64,000 nucleotides of DNA, taken from Hyphomicrobiales bacterium (GTDB taxonomy: Bacteria > Pseudomonadota > Alphaproteobacteria > Rhizobiales > Beijerinckiaceae). The notes under the pieces are model-generated. The model saw only the letters and a program-made list of their open reading frames with translations. It did not search any database and had not been told where the DNA came from. Below are positions 51,470-60,777 of this stretch, piece by piece. Each line of letters begins with the position of its first letter. The stretch's first letter is position 1. Position numbers and translations under genes: made by a program. The DNA is taken from positions 620,001-684,000 of the forward strand of contig JAFLCX010000001.1 in NCBI GenBank assembly GCA_017302635.1. The letters are read 5' to 3'.

Positions 51470-53671
51470 ATGACGCGTAAGCCCGCACCCGCTTCGAGAA
51501 TCCGACGCTTCAGGCGGCCTGAACCTGCGCATGCGGCGCAAGCAGCGACGATTCCTGCGCCCGAAACGGCGACGATGAGCGTGAGCGACACTGTTCCGGC
51601 TGCCGCCCGTTGGCCTGCAGAGAGCCCTCGTCCGGCGGACAATACCGAAGCGCCCGTGGGCCTTGCGGAATTCGGTGACATCCTGCGCCGGCGCTGGAAA
51701 ACCATTGCCGCAACCACAGCCATTGTCACGACCTTGGGCGTCGCTTTCGCCTTCGTGGCCAAACCGCAATTTCTGGCGACAACGGCGATTTTCGTCGATC
51801 CGCGCAACCGCGCGAGTTTCCAGATCGAGGGAACTGGCACGGGCGGAGGCTACGACCCCAATCTCGTGGACAGCCAGATCGTTCTCATCGAGTCAAATAC
51901 GGTTCTGCGCCGGGTGGTCGAAGCCGAGAAACTGCTGAACGATCCTGAATTGACGCGTGGGCCCGGCAATGCCGAGTTCAACGTGATGCGCAACCTCAAG
52001 GAAGCCGTGAAGGTGAAGCGGCCCGACCGCACCTACGTGGTCGAGGTTCAGGTGCGCACGCAGTCGGGCGAGAAATCGGCCCGCATCGCCAATGCCATCG
52101 CCGCAGCCTATCTCAGCGACGGTCGGGATTCGAAGACCGAGACCGCCGATCGCGAGCAGACCTGGCTCGACCGGCACCTGAAGAACCTTCAGGATCGCCT
52201 GAAGGATGCCGAAGCTCGCGTGGAAGCCTACAAGGTCGAGAACAAGATTCTTGGCGTTGGCTCGGAGGGCTTGCTCGTCGGAGAGCAGCAATTGAGCGAG
52301 CTCAATCGTGGCATCGTCGAGGCCCAGCGCAAGGCGGCCGAAGCGAAGTCGGTGATGGATCAGGTCGATCAGTTGCGCCGCTCCGGCAAGCTGCCGGATA
52401 CCACCAATGATGCACTCAGATCAGCGGTGATCGAGCGTTTGCGTGGGCAGCTCTCCGAAGTCCTGCGACTGGAGGCCAATGCCCGCTCGACTCTTGGCCC
52501 CCTGCATCCGGCAGCGGTCGAAATCCGTGAGCAGGTGAGCGAGACACGTCGCCAGATCAACGAGGAACTGACCCGCATCGCGGAAGGCGCCCGCTCGGCT
52601 TATGGCGTGGCGCGCGCCAATGTCGTGGCGCTGGAACGCCAGTTGGAAGGGCTGAAGCGCGATGCCACAAGCACCAACCAGACCTTGCTGCGCCTGCGCG
52701 AACTCGAACGCACAGTCGAAGCTCAGAAGGCCGTCTATGAGAAATTCCTGCGCGACAAGGAACAGATTGCGCGCCTCACGGTCGACACCCCGGCCGGCCG
52801 CGTGATCGCACCGGCCGTTGCCCCGCAATCCCGCTCTTTCCCGAATCGCCCGCTGATCGCGATGCTGGCTTTCGTCGGTGGATTGTTTGCGGGAGTCGGT
52901 CTGGCACTCGTGCTCGAAACCCTGAGCCAGGCGCGCGGCGGAAATCGTTCCGCAGCGTCAGGCGGATGGCGCGGCCTGATCCGCCGGGGCGGCGAAAACC
53001 CGCCGCCTTCCGGGCCGGGCTACCCGCCTTCTGCCGGTGCTAGGATCAAGCGCAGCCTCGAACCCCGTCGTTTCGGATTCAGCTCACGCAACCCATCTTC
53101 CAGTCCGGATTACGGGGCAACCGCCCGCAGCGCGGCCTACGATCAGGACATCCAGGAACTGGCCCACAAGATCGGGACGCATCTGGGCCGTGGCCCCGCC
53201 CCGACCCTGCTGGTTTCGGGTCTGAAAGCCGGCTCCGGCCAACCGCGATTAACCGCCCATCTTGGACAGGCGCTGGCGGAACTGGGGTGGAAAGTTCTGC
53301 TGATTGATGGCACCGGCACCCGCGACGGACTCACGAGTATGCTGGCATCGCGACAGACCGTTGAACTGCGCGTCGGCGGAAACCGTGAGGTCGTGCTCGA
53401 CATCACGGGCGGGATGTTCCTGCTTCCTTTTGGCGGTGTTTCCCGTGGGGCCTCCCGCAATTCTCCGCCTCCTGCCGGCGATTGCGACATCATCCTGATC
53501 GATGGGCCTGCCGTCGGAACTGCGGCGCTGGAGCGATTCGAGTTCGACCATCGTGTTGACGGCGTGATCGCCTGGCTGCCCGAGAGTATCGGCGCGAGCG
53601 ACGACGCGCTGGACCTGCTCGATCGCCGTTTCGGCAGTGCCTTGATGGGCATCGTCAGGCAAGCTGCATGA
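51470..53671 (+). CDS. Wzz/GumC-like polysaccharide co-polymerase with degenerate BY-kinase domain
   Basis: The protein has 733 residues; an ATG at 51575 would remove 35 residues before the conserved part. Wzz-type layout: membrane segment at about 78-97, a periplasmic coiled-coil arm (about 225-440), and a second membrane segment near 459-483. A proline/arginine-rich linker follows, then a C-terminal MinD-like domain from about 578. Its Walker A region reads SGLKAGSGQPRLTAHLG, lacking the GK[ST] lysine, and the Walker A' region VLLIDGTG lacks the usual Asp-x-Asp. There is no C-terminal tyrosine cluster. It controls chain length and export but is unlikely to be an active kinase. Its stop overlaps the next gene (ATGA). 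Confidence 0.88.
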   Translation: MTRKPAPASRIRRFRRPEPAHAAQAATIPAPETATMSVSDTVPAAARWPAESPRPADNTEAPVGLAEFGDILRRRWKTIAATTAIVTTLGVAFAFVAKPQFLATTAIFVDPRNRASFQIEGTGTGGGYDPNLVDSQIVLIESNTVLRRVVEAEKLLNDPELTRGPGNAEFNVMRNLKEAVKVKRPDRTYVVEVQVRTQSGEKSARIANAIAAAYLSDGRDSKTETADREQTWLDRHLKNLQDRLKDAEARVEAYKVENKILGVGSEGLLVGEQQLSELNRGIVEAQRKAAEAKSVMDQVDQLRRSGKLPDTTNDALRSAVIERLRGQLSEVLRLEANARSTLGPLHPAAVEIREQVSETRRQINEELTRIAEGARSAYGVARANVVALERQLEGLKRDATSTNQTLLRLRELERTVEAQKAVYEKFLRDKEQIARLTVDTPAGRVIAPAVAPQSRSFPNRPLIAMLAFVGGLFAGVGLALVLETLSQARGGNRSAASGGWRGLIRRGGENPPPSGPGYPPSAGARIKRSLEPRRFGFSSRNPSSSPDYGATARSAAYDQDIQELAHKIGTHLGRGPAPTLLVSGLKAGSGQPRLTAHLGQALAELGWKVLLIDGTGTRDGLTSMLASRQTVELRVGGNREVVLDITGGMFLLPFGGVSRGASRNSPPPAGDCDIILIDGPAVGTAALERFEFDHRVDGVIAWLPESIGASDDALDLLDRRFGSALMGIVRQAA

Positions 53672-55017
53672 TCAGCCATGCGAATGGCCAGCCCCGGCTC
53701 TATGATGGAAGCATCGGGTTTATCGCGGTGCTGATCGTCGCTTTGATGCTGAGTGTCTCGCCGATGGCGCTCAATGCCCTGGGCTGGAACTACGATGGAC
53801 TGGGCGGCGCGGGGCCGACGCGCTTTCACCCTGCTTCCTATCTCACCGTGTTGCTGTTCATTTTCATCGCCCTGCGCGACGGCAACCCGCTCGCCAGCGC
53901 AATCTCGGCACTAGGCTACGATTTCAGACTGGCCTTATTCGCGATCGTCTGGGTCGTCGTCTTCTATCACGGCGTGAAGAACCAGGAATTGCCGGCGGCA
54001 GGGCTGATCGACACATTCCTGATGCCGATGCTGATGCTGATGATCTTCCGTCGCCTCGGAGATATCACGCGCACCCGTATCGAGGCGGCGATGCATGCGC
54101 TGCTCGCGATCAATGCCGTGCTCGGCCTCGCGGAATTCCTTACCGGCCTGCGCCTGACACCCTATATCGCGGGCGGCATCCTGATCACGGATGACTGGCG
54201 TTCAACCGCGCTTCTCGGGCACCCGCTCGGCAACGCGCTGATGACCGGTTGCTACATCATGATGCTGCTGATGGGCGGTGGCACATTGCTGCACGGCCGC
54301 ACGCGCTACGCAATTCTTGGATTGCAGTTTTCGGCCCAGGTGGCATTCGGCGGCCGTGCCTCGATCGTTCTGCTGATCCTGTTTGCCGGCGTCATCCTGA
54401 TGATCGGGCTTTTCCGGTTCCTGGCCGGGGCGCGCATTCCACTCAAGAATATCGCGATCATCGGCGTCCTGCTGCCCGTGCTGATCCTCGGCCTCGGCGG
54501 GCTCTATGAACTCGGGTTTTTTGACAAGTTCATCATGCGATTTGTGGAGGACAAGGGCAGCGCGAATGCCCGCATCGTGATGTTCGAACTGTTTCGAGGC
54601 TTCACATGGACAGAGCTTCTTCTCGGCCCGCCGCAGGTCAACCTGAACTACTATGTCCATGTTCACAAATTGGAATTCGGCATCGAGAGCGTGTGGATCG
54701 CCTTCAGTCTCTATTACGGAATTCTCCCGGCAATCCTGTTTTTCACCGGCCTCTTGTTCTTCCTTTTCGCGGTCATGGCCCGCTGCCAGAAGCGCGGCTG
54801 GCTGGTGATCGGTTACTTTTTTCTTGTGAACACGACCTTCCTCGGCATTGCTGGGAAGTCGATCAACTTCACCAACCTGATCATGATGTTGCTGGTGCTG
54901 TTGCCAGCCATCCGCTTGCCGCAAAGGGTGCCGAATCAGGACCGTGCAACGGGCGAATTCGGCGCACCCCGCTTCGCTTCGACAGTCCCGGGCCAGTTCA
55001 ATCGCGGATGGCGATAA
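53668..55017 (+). CDS. Wzy/VpsF-like polysaccharide polymerase or ligase membrane protein
   Basis: The protein has 449 residues with about ten to twelve membrane segments. HPLGNALMTGCYIMMLLMGG and FGGRASIVLLILFAGV near residues 190-245 resemble the conserved polar loops of O-antigen ligase/polymerase-like and VpsF proteins. A periplasmic loop follows near residue 275. Sequence divergence in this superfamily prevents a firm polymerase-or-ligase choice. It is translationally coupled to the Wzz-like gene, the usual partner. The 3' end overlaps the convergent methyltransferase gene by 20 bases. Confidence 0.78.
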   Translation: MISHANGQPRLYDGSIGFIAVLIVALMLSVSPMALNALGWNYDGLGGAGPTRFHPASYLTVLLFIFIALRDGNPLASAISALGYDFRLALFAIVWVVVFYHGVKNQELPAAGLIDTFLMPMLMLMIFRRLGDITRTRIEAAMHALLAINAVLGLAEFLTGLRLTPYIAGGILITDDWRSTALLGHPLGNALMTGCYIMMLLMGGGTLLHGRTRYAILGLQFSAQVAFGGRASIVLLILFAGVILMIGLFRFLAGARIPLKNIAIIGVLLPVLILGLGGLYELGFFDKFIMRFVEDKGSANARIVMFELFRGFTWTELLLGPPQVNLNYYVHVHKLEFGIESVWIAFSLYYGILPAILFFTGLLFFLFAVMARCQKRGWLVIGYFFLVNTTFLGIAGKSINFTNLIMMLLVLLPAIRLPQRVPNQDRATGEFGAPRFASTVPGQFNRGWR

Positions 55018-55684
55018 AGCTCTTGGTCAGGCCGAAGAACCGCTCTTTGATAAAGCGGGCCGGAGCAGGAAACAGGGTCCGGAACCGCGCGGCATCGACG
55101 AGGATCGCATCCTCGACGAAGCGCATGGCGTCATCCATGGTTTCGGCCTTCGGGAACGCTCCGAGAGCGAAGTGCCGCGTGAGCCAGAGGCGCCACGGCA
55201 TTGGGAGCCAGTGGAACAGGGGCGTGCGGAAATGGGGCTCGATCGGGAACCCGAAGGCGGGCGTTTGCAAATAATAGCACGGCGCGAGGCGTGAGACCTC
55301 GCGGGCCATGTCCTTCATGGCGTTCCAGCGCCCGACATGCTCGATCACCGAGTTCGAATGCACGATATCGAAGCTGTTATCGGCGAATTCCGGCATCGAG
55401 CACGCATTGCCGGCCAGCGAGGTGAAGCGCGGATCATTCACCGGCTCAGCCGCAAGGTTGACCAGCGTGAAATGCAGATCATGCTTGCGCCACAAGGGCT
55501 CGACCGCCATCCAGTAATCATGAGTGCCGCCCACGTCTAGGATGCGGACGCGGCCTTTCTGCGCTGCCACCTTCTCGATCAACTCAATGATCATCGCAAA
55601 ACGCTTCAAGCGAAACGAACTCAGGGGAGAGGCCTCGCCCTGAATGGAAAGCTTGTGGGAGGTTCGGATGGACTCATCGGTCAT
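54998..55684 (-). CDS. Class I SAM-dependent methyltransferase
   Basis: The protein has 228 residues. The SAM-binding motif is VRILDVGGTHDYW near residue 46-58, followed by the acidic end of the second strand (FTLVNLAAEP) and FDIVHSNSVIEHVG (motif II). The target cannot be read; a sugar or lipid carrier in the polysaccharide pathway is inferred from the neighbours. It is convergent with the Wzy-like gene and overlaps it. About 200 bases separate it from the GH10 gene upstream, with no clear function. Confidence 0.85.
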   Translation of the reverse strand: MTDESIRTSHKLSIQGEASPLSSFRLKRFAMIIELIEKVAAQKGRVRILDVGGTHDYWMAVEPLWRKHDLHFTLVNLAAEPVNDPRFTSLAGNACSMPEFADNSFDIVHSNSVIEHVGRWNAMKDMAREVSRLAPCYYLQTPAFGFPIEPHFRTPLFHWLPMPWRLWLTRHFALGAFPKAETMDDAMRFVEDAILVDAARFRTLFPAPARFIKERFFGLTKSFIAIRD

Positions 55685-55881
55685 GGTTGCGCTGGCCTGT
55701 CTTGTTCAAGGGCACTGCCGACGCATCCATTGAGATGAGATCGAGCAAGATGTTGCTCGCCAGAAGCGGCGATCTTTCTGAAAATTGTATTGAAACGGCG
55801 TCCGGGCTTTCTGGCAGGCTTAACGCTTGCCTAGTCGGATTGCAGAAAATCGGCTGTTGCGAGAAGCATTGGCCACGCCTC

Positions 55882-56973
55882 TCAATTGGGCCGTTCCGGT
55901 GCAGCGAGAAGCGCTCGGCGCATGGCGGCACCCATGCGCTTCTCGTGGAAGCGCTCATCGAAAGGCAGGGGGCGTGATGGGAAGCGGAAGCTGCGCTCCG
56001 ACGCCACCTGCGGTTCGCGATACCAAGTGTATTTGTCGGACAGATGCCAAGTGATCAGCACCTTGATGGCGCGGTTCCGCAAGACGGGCTCCAGAAAACG
56101 GGTCGTCCATTCGGCGACCTGCTCATCCCGTTTGGTGATGTCCTTGGCGAAACCGACATCTTCGATGTCGAACTCGGTCAGGTAGATATCGAGTTTGCGG
56201 GCGGCGATCTCATCGAGAAAGCGCAAGAACGGATCGATATCGAACGCGACACCGGGTCGGATATGCGCCTGCAATCCGACCGCATCGAGCTTCGCGCCCT
56301 TGTCGAGAAGATGATCAATCAGCGGGAGCATCCGGGCCCGGACCGATTTCCCCAAAGCATCATTCTGTTCGGTGAAGGCTTCGTTGAGAACCAGCTTAGC
56401 GTGGCGATCGACCCGCGCCAGCCGCTGGAAAGCGCGGAGGATGTAATCCGGCCCCATCGCGTCATACCAGGGGCCGGGGCGATAGCCGCCGGGACGACCG
56501 GCACCCGGCCAGAAGGGCTCATTGACCGCATCCCAGGATTGCATCGCCCCGGCATAGCGCCCGGCGACGACATCAATATGCCGGTCGAAAATCCGCTCGA
56601 TCTCGACCGAGGACTTGCCCTTCAGCCAGGGGGCGGGCCAATCGTTCCAGAACATGGCTGCGCCGCGGAACGCCATGCCGTTCTGGCGCGCGAAGGCGAG
56701 CAGGGCATCGGGCTGCTCGAAGTCGAACACGTCCTCCCGTGGGCGCAGGTAATCGAATTTCAGCGCAACGTCGGTCACGAGAAGGCGGGAATGCTCAGCC
56801 TGAAGGCGGCCATATTCCGGATCGCGCAGAACTTCCCACGCCGCAGAAGCCCCGAAGAGGATTCCGGAGCGCTGCGCTGCAGCCCAAAGAGGAAGTCGTG
56901 CCTGCGCGGCGCTGGGCCCGCTCGCGGCGAGCGGTGCCAGAACCGCCAGTTTCATCAGGTCGCGCCGTTTCAT
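55882..56973 (-). CDS. Tat-exported glycoside hydrolase family 10 enzyme with altered active-site histidines
   Basis: The ATG at 56973 gives 363 residues; an in-frame GTG at 56988 overlaps the previous stop. A Tat-like signal (KRRDLMKLAVLAPLAASG) covers residues 2-25. The GH10 barrel has its acid/base Glu152 in WDAVNEPFW and the nucleophile Glu267 in IYLTEFDIED. In typical GH10 xylanases the strand before these reads GHTLVWH; here it is GAAMFWN (about 104-110), so both conserved histidines are gone. The substrate may therefore not be xylan. As part of a polysaccharide cluster it is more likely to trim or release the exported polymer. It starts 11 bases after the GT4 stop. Confidence 0.88.
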   Translation of the reverse strand: MKRRDLMKLAVLAPLAASGPSAAQARLPLWAAAQRSGILFGASAAWEVLRDPEYGRLQAEHSRLLVTDVALKFDYLRPREDVFDFEQPDALLAFARQNGMAFRGAAMFWNDWPAPWLKGKSSVEIERIFDRHIDVVAGRYAGAMQSWDAVNEPFWPGAGRPGGYRPGPWYDAMGPDYILRAFQRLARVDRHAKLVLNEAFTEQNDALGKSVRARMLPLIDHLLDKGAKLDAVGLQAHIRPGVAFDIDPFLRFLDEIAARKLDIYLTEFDIEDVGFAKDITKRDEQVAEWTTRFLEPVLRNRAIKVLITWHLSDKYTWYREPQVASERSFRFPSRPLPFDERFHEKRMGAAMRRALLAAPERPN

Positions 56974-56984
56974 GCCTTCGGCCC

Positions 56985-58088
56985 TCACGCCACAGGCCTC
57001 CCAAGATCCGGACTTTCCGCAATCACAGCCTCGGCTGCCGCCAGATAGGCATCCGTGGCCTTGTCAATCGAGAACAGGGCAGCTTGATCCAATCTCGGCC
57101 GGGGATCGCCCGGAGAAGCGAGCGCAGCATCAATGGCTTGGGCAATGGCTGTGGCGTCCCCGATTGGGACGATCGCACCGAAACGGCCATGACCGAGAAT
57201 TTCCACCGGTCCCGCCGCCGCCGTGCTGACCACCGGCAGACCATGGGCCAGCCCTTCGGCCACGACATTGCCGAAACTTTCGAGACGCGACGTGAGAACC
57301 AGCAACCGCGCCCGACGATAGCTCTCCGTTGGATCGGCCAGATAACCGGCAAAGGTGATGCGATTTGCGAGGCCTGCGGCGCGCACAAGAGCTTCCAATT
57401 CCGGCTTCTGGGGTCCGTCTCCCACCAGTTCGAGTCGGGCGTCGGGAAACTGCACCTTGCTGAAGGCTCGGATCAGGGTCGCGAGGTCTTTATCGGGGTG
57501 CATACGCCCGACAAACAGCACACGCGGCTCACGCGCGGCGAGTTCCTCCGCCGCAACCTGCGGCAGGTCAGCCGGTGAAAAAACCGGATTGTAGATGCGC
57601 AAAGTCCGGCTCGGTGACGCGCGATATCGATGAACCAGTACATCGCGCAACCCGTCCGAAACCGCGACCGCACGCCCGCACAGCCGCGTGAAAACGGGCG
57701 CGAGATGATTGCCGAGCCGCGAGAGAAACCGGTTTTCCGAAGCAAAAAATCCGTGAAACGAGATGATCGCGCGCCGGTGGCGCAGCGCCATCAGCGACGC
57801 GATCATGTGCTTGAGATTGGCGACACCAAGGCCCGACAACGAGACATCCGGCTTTTCGGCGCGCAACAGGCGCCAGAGACCGATCGTCGCTCCGAAATGG
57901 GTGCGCGGAAGCGTGATCCGCTGCACAGCCGGGTCGAGGAAAGACTGGTTCTCCTCGGCTTCGTAATCGACCGCGAACAGCACCCGGTGACCCCGACGCG
58001 CGAACTCGGATGCCAGCAACGCCCAGACGCGTTCGGCTCCGCCCCCGATCAGGGCCGGCATATAGAACAGGAATGTTCTGCTCCGCAT
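56985..58088 (-). CDS. GT4-family glycosyltransferase
   Basis: The ATG at 58088, with GGGGA upstream, gives 367 residues; starts at 58166 and 58112 are possible. The N-terminal domain begins FLFYMPALIGGGAERVWALL, and the C-terminal nucleotide-sugar domain has RVLFVGRMHPDKDLATLIRA and the SRLESFGNVVAEGLAHGLPV motif with the conserved glutamate. This GT-B fold retaining enzyme adds a sugar to the growing repeat unit; donor and linkage cannot be read. It is co-transcribed with the GH10 gene and divergent from the flippase gene. Confidence 0.9.
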   Translation of the reverse strand: MRSRTFLFYMPALIGGGAERVWALLASEFARRGHRVLFAVDYEAEENQSFLDPAVQRITLPRTHFGATIGLWRLLRAEKPDVSLSGLGVANLKHMIASLMALRHRRAIISFHGFFASENRFLSRLGNHLAPVFTRLCGRAVAVSDGLRDVLVHRYRASPSRTLRIYNPVFSPADLPQVAAEELAAREPRVLFVGRMHPDKDLATLIRAFSKVQFPDARLELVGDGPQKPELEALVRAAGLANRITFAGYLADPTESYRRARLLVLTSRLESFGNVVAEGLAHGLPVVSTAAAGPVEILGHGRFGAIVPIGDATAIAQAIDAALASPGDPRPRLDQAALFSIDKATDAYLAAAEAVIAESPDLGRPVA

Positions 58089-58335
58089 GCTGAATTCCCC
58101 GGGCCAACTCATTCCCGTTGCCACAAATCCCTTGAAGAAACCCTTAGGCTCACTCGCAAGGCTCATGCTTGAGAACGATTGGTTATGGCTTGCGCGCTAG
58201 GCTGGCATGGAAATTGTCCACGATCGCCCGACCTGAGCCGTCGGCTGCGACAGGAATGTATTGTTCACAGCGAGGCAGGATGACTCCCCGGACCTTCACG
58301 CCCGAACATCGGTGCACGGCAATGGGGGGCCACCC

Positions 58336-59778
58336 GTGCTGATCCGCCAGACTTTGGCTTACATGCCAGCTCAGATCCTGAGCCCTCTGACCCAGTTCGC
58401 AACCGCGATCATTCTCACACATTATCTTCCGCCCGCGGGCTACGGGCTCACGATGCTGATCTTCGCGAGCCAGGAGCTGATCTATCAAGGGCTGCTGTCG
58501 TGGTGGGCAAGCTATTATCTGCGCTACGCCGGAAGCTTCTCGGATGAGGCCCAGCAGCAGGCCCTCAGGCGCACTGAGTCGACCGTGCTGCTTGTGTCGA
58601 CCCTCCTTCAACTCATCGTCACCGTCCTTCTGGTCCGCGGCATCGCGCCGGATGCACCGGGTCTGCTTTATGCCGGGGCCTGCTTTTACATCATCACCCG
58701 AAGCTATCTGGGATATCTGAGTGAAAAGGCGCGGAGGCAAGGCGACATCCTGGCCTATTCGACGCTCCAAATCGGGGGGCCACTCGGCGGTCTTGTCCTG
58801 ACGCTCGCACTCATGACGATCCTGCCTGTCGCGCCGGAGCGGGTGCTGCTCGATTTTGCCATCGCCCATTTTCTGGCGAGCGCAGCCCTGGCCTGGCGTC
58901 TCGGCGTTCTCGTCAAACCCGGCCAGGTCGATCGCGCCATCATCGGTGCGGCTTTTGGCTTCGGCGTGCCGATTCTGGTCTCCAATATTTTCGGCTGGTT
59001 CGCTGCACATGGCATCCGGTTTGTCGTGCAATATGGGGCGAGCCCGACTGCGCTCGGCCTGCTTTCGGTGGGGTGGGGAATCGCGATCCGCATCACCGCC
59101 GTTGCGGCGATGGTTGTTGCGGCCGCGGCCTATCCGCTCGCTGTGCGCGCGATGGAGCGAGGCGACATCGAAGGAGCGCGCAGTCAGATTTCAGCCAATT
59201 CCGCTTTGCTGCTCGGATTGATTGCACCTTCGACGGTGGGAGTCATCGCGATCTCGGAGCCCTTCGTGGCCCTGCTGGTTGCACCGGAATATCAAGCCGC
59301 CACGATCGCCATCCTGCCCTGGGCGCTGGTGGGTGCGGCGATCCGCAATCTGCGTATGCATGGCTGGGATCAGATGTATCTCCTGTTTGAGGCACCGCGT
59401 GCGATGGTCACCCTCGAATTCATCGAAGCGGCGCTGACCGCGCTTGCGGCTTTGATCGGGCTGATGACGGCAGGACTGGTCGGCGCGGTGATGGGGGCCG
59501 CCATCGCCGCCCTCGTGATTGCGATAGCGGATTACATCTACCTCAATCGCCGATTTGGGCTGCACGCGCCGATTTCATTCTACCTGCGGATTCTGGCATC
59601 AACGGGCCTGATGTACTTGGCTTTGCGAATCCTGCCGCAACTCGGCCTGCCACTGACGAATGATTGGCGATCGGTTGGTATCGCGGTGACGATTGGCGGC
59701 GTGGTTTATGCTGCGCTGATCGCAATCCTGTTTCCGAAGATTATTCTGGCAAAGCTCCGCCGGCGCGGGACAAGCTAG
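58336..59778 (+). CDS. Wzx-type oligosaccharide flippase
   Basis: The GTG at 58336 follows GGGGGG by about six bases and gives 480 residues; TTG 58261 and GTG 58312 are upstream alternatives lacking membrane sequence. There are about 12-14 membrane segments, starting LIRQTLAYMPAQILSPLTQF, of the MOP superfamily polysaccharide exporters. It would flip lipid-linked repeat units across the inner membrane for polymerisation by the Wzy-like protein. It is convergent with the SDR gene (21 bases apart) and divergent from the GT4 gene. Confidence 0.88.
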   Translation: MLIRQTLAYMPAQILSPLTQFATAIILTHYLPPAGYGLTMLIFASQELIYQGLLSWWASYYLRYAGSFSDEAQQQALRRTESTVLLVSTLLQLIVTVLLVRGIAPDAPGLLYAGACFYIITRSYLGYLSEKARRQGDILAYSTLQIGGPLGGLVLTLALMTILPVAPERVLLDFAIAHFLASAALAWRLGVLVKPGQVDRAIIGAAFGFGVPILVSNIFGWFAAHGIRFVVQYGASPTALGLLSVGWGIAIRITAVAAMVVAAAAYPLAVRAMERGDIEGARSQISANSALLLGLIAPSTVGVIAISEPFVALLVAPEYQAATIAILPWALVGAAIRNLRMHGWDQMYLLFEAPRAMVTLEFIEAALTALAALIGLMTAGLVGAVMGAAIAALVIAIADYIYLNRRFGLHAPISFYLRILASTGLMYLALRILPQLGLPLTNDWRSVGIAVTIGGVVYAALIAILFPKIILAKLRRRGTS

Positions 59779-59799
59779 AGCGCGGCCTCTGTACGGTTG

Positions 59800-60777
59800 T
59801 CAGCCACGCGAAGAACTTGCGCGAAACCATATCGCGGCCTGAGCCAATCCCTCGCGATAAGGTGTGCGCTTCAAGCCCAGAACCTGATCCGCGCCGGATG
59901 GATCGAACCGGATCTCCTGCGCGAAAAGCCGCGCGAAACTGGGCGTAATCGGATCGGGGACCAGCCAGCGCCCAAGCCCGATTTTGCCGGCAATGATCTG
60001 CGCGAGCTTCAAGGCTATCGCGAGGAGTTTTGTCTCGATCTTCATCTGCCATCCGGGCAGGCGATGCACAGGCAAGGATCCGATTTCCCTTGCAAAATCC
60101 ATGAGATAACGATTCCATGTCGGTGGATTGGGCTCGGCGAGATTGAACGCGCGACCACTCACAGTCTCAACATCGAGCGCGCGAACAGCCGCCTGAACCA
60201 CATCATCGACCAGAATGAGGTTGCATAGCCCGTCACCAGCTGCCCCCAGATCACCGAGGCGATGCCAACGCAGCAACCGGCCGATCCGGGCCGTCCACTG
60301 CTCGGCACCCGGACCATGAATGAGGGCCGGGCGCAGGATAACGCTTTCGATTCCGGAAGCAGCGCGCACCAGGTTTTCGCATTCGATCTTGGCGCGGCCA
60401 TAGGCATCGACATTCGCGGCGAAGGGTGCGTTGTCACCAACGAGGCCCTCCGAACCGCCAAAAACGGCGGTCGAGGAAAAATGCACCAGCCTCTTGCACC
60501 CGGCCGATGACATCGCTGCGCACAGAACTTTCGTGCCGCTGACCATGACGTCATTGGAACCCATCACACAATTGATGACATGCGTGATACCGCCTAGCCC
60601 TGCCTCGACCGACTGCGCGTCAGTGGCCTCGATCACCCGCTGTTCGATGCCAAGCGTGCGAAATTCAGCCTGCTCGCGCCGTAGCCCCGCGACCACGCTC
60701 ACGTCCTTCCGAGCCGCGAGCTCCTGCACCAATCGTTTGCCGACGAAACCAGAGGCACCCAGCACAAGAACTTTCAT
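59800..60777 (-). CDS. NAD-dependent epimerase/dehydratase (extended SDR)
   Basis: The protein has 325 residues. The Rossmann start VLVLGASGFVGKRLVQEL has the Gly-x-x-Gly-x-x-Gly motif, and the catalytic Tyr-x-x-x-Lys is AYGRAKIE near residue 127, preceded by FSSTAVFG. The substrate is probably a nucleotide sugar or lipid-linked sugar. Its ATG overlaps the stop of the GMC oxidoreductase (ATGA), which suggests coupled action on the same intermediate. The specific reaction (epimerase, dehydratase, reductase) cannot be read. Confidence 0.87.
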   Translation of the reverse strand: MKVLVLGASGFVGKRLVQELAARKDVSVVAGLRREQAEFRTLGIEQRVIEATDAQSVEAGLGGITHVINCVMGSNDVMVSGTKVLCAAMSSAGCKRLVHFSSTAVFGGSEGLVGDNAPFAANVDAYGRAKIECENLVRAASGIESVILRPALIHGPGAEQWTARIGRLLRWHRLGDLGAAGDGLCNLILVDDVVQAAVRALDVETVSGRAFNLAEPNPPTWNRYLMDFAREIGSLPVHRLPGWQMKIETKLLAIALKLAQIIAGKIGLGRWLVPDPITPSFARLFAQEIRFDPSGADQVLGLKRTPYREGLAQAAIWFRASSSRG

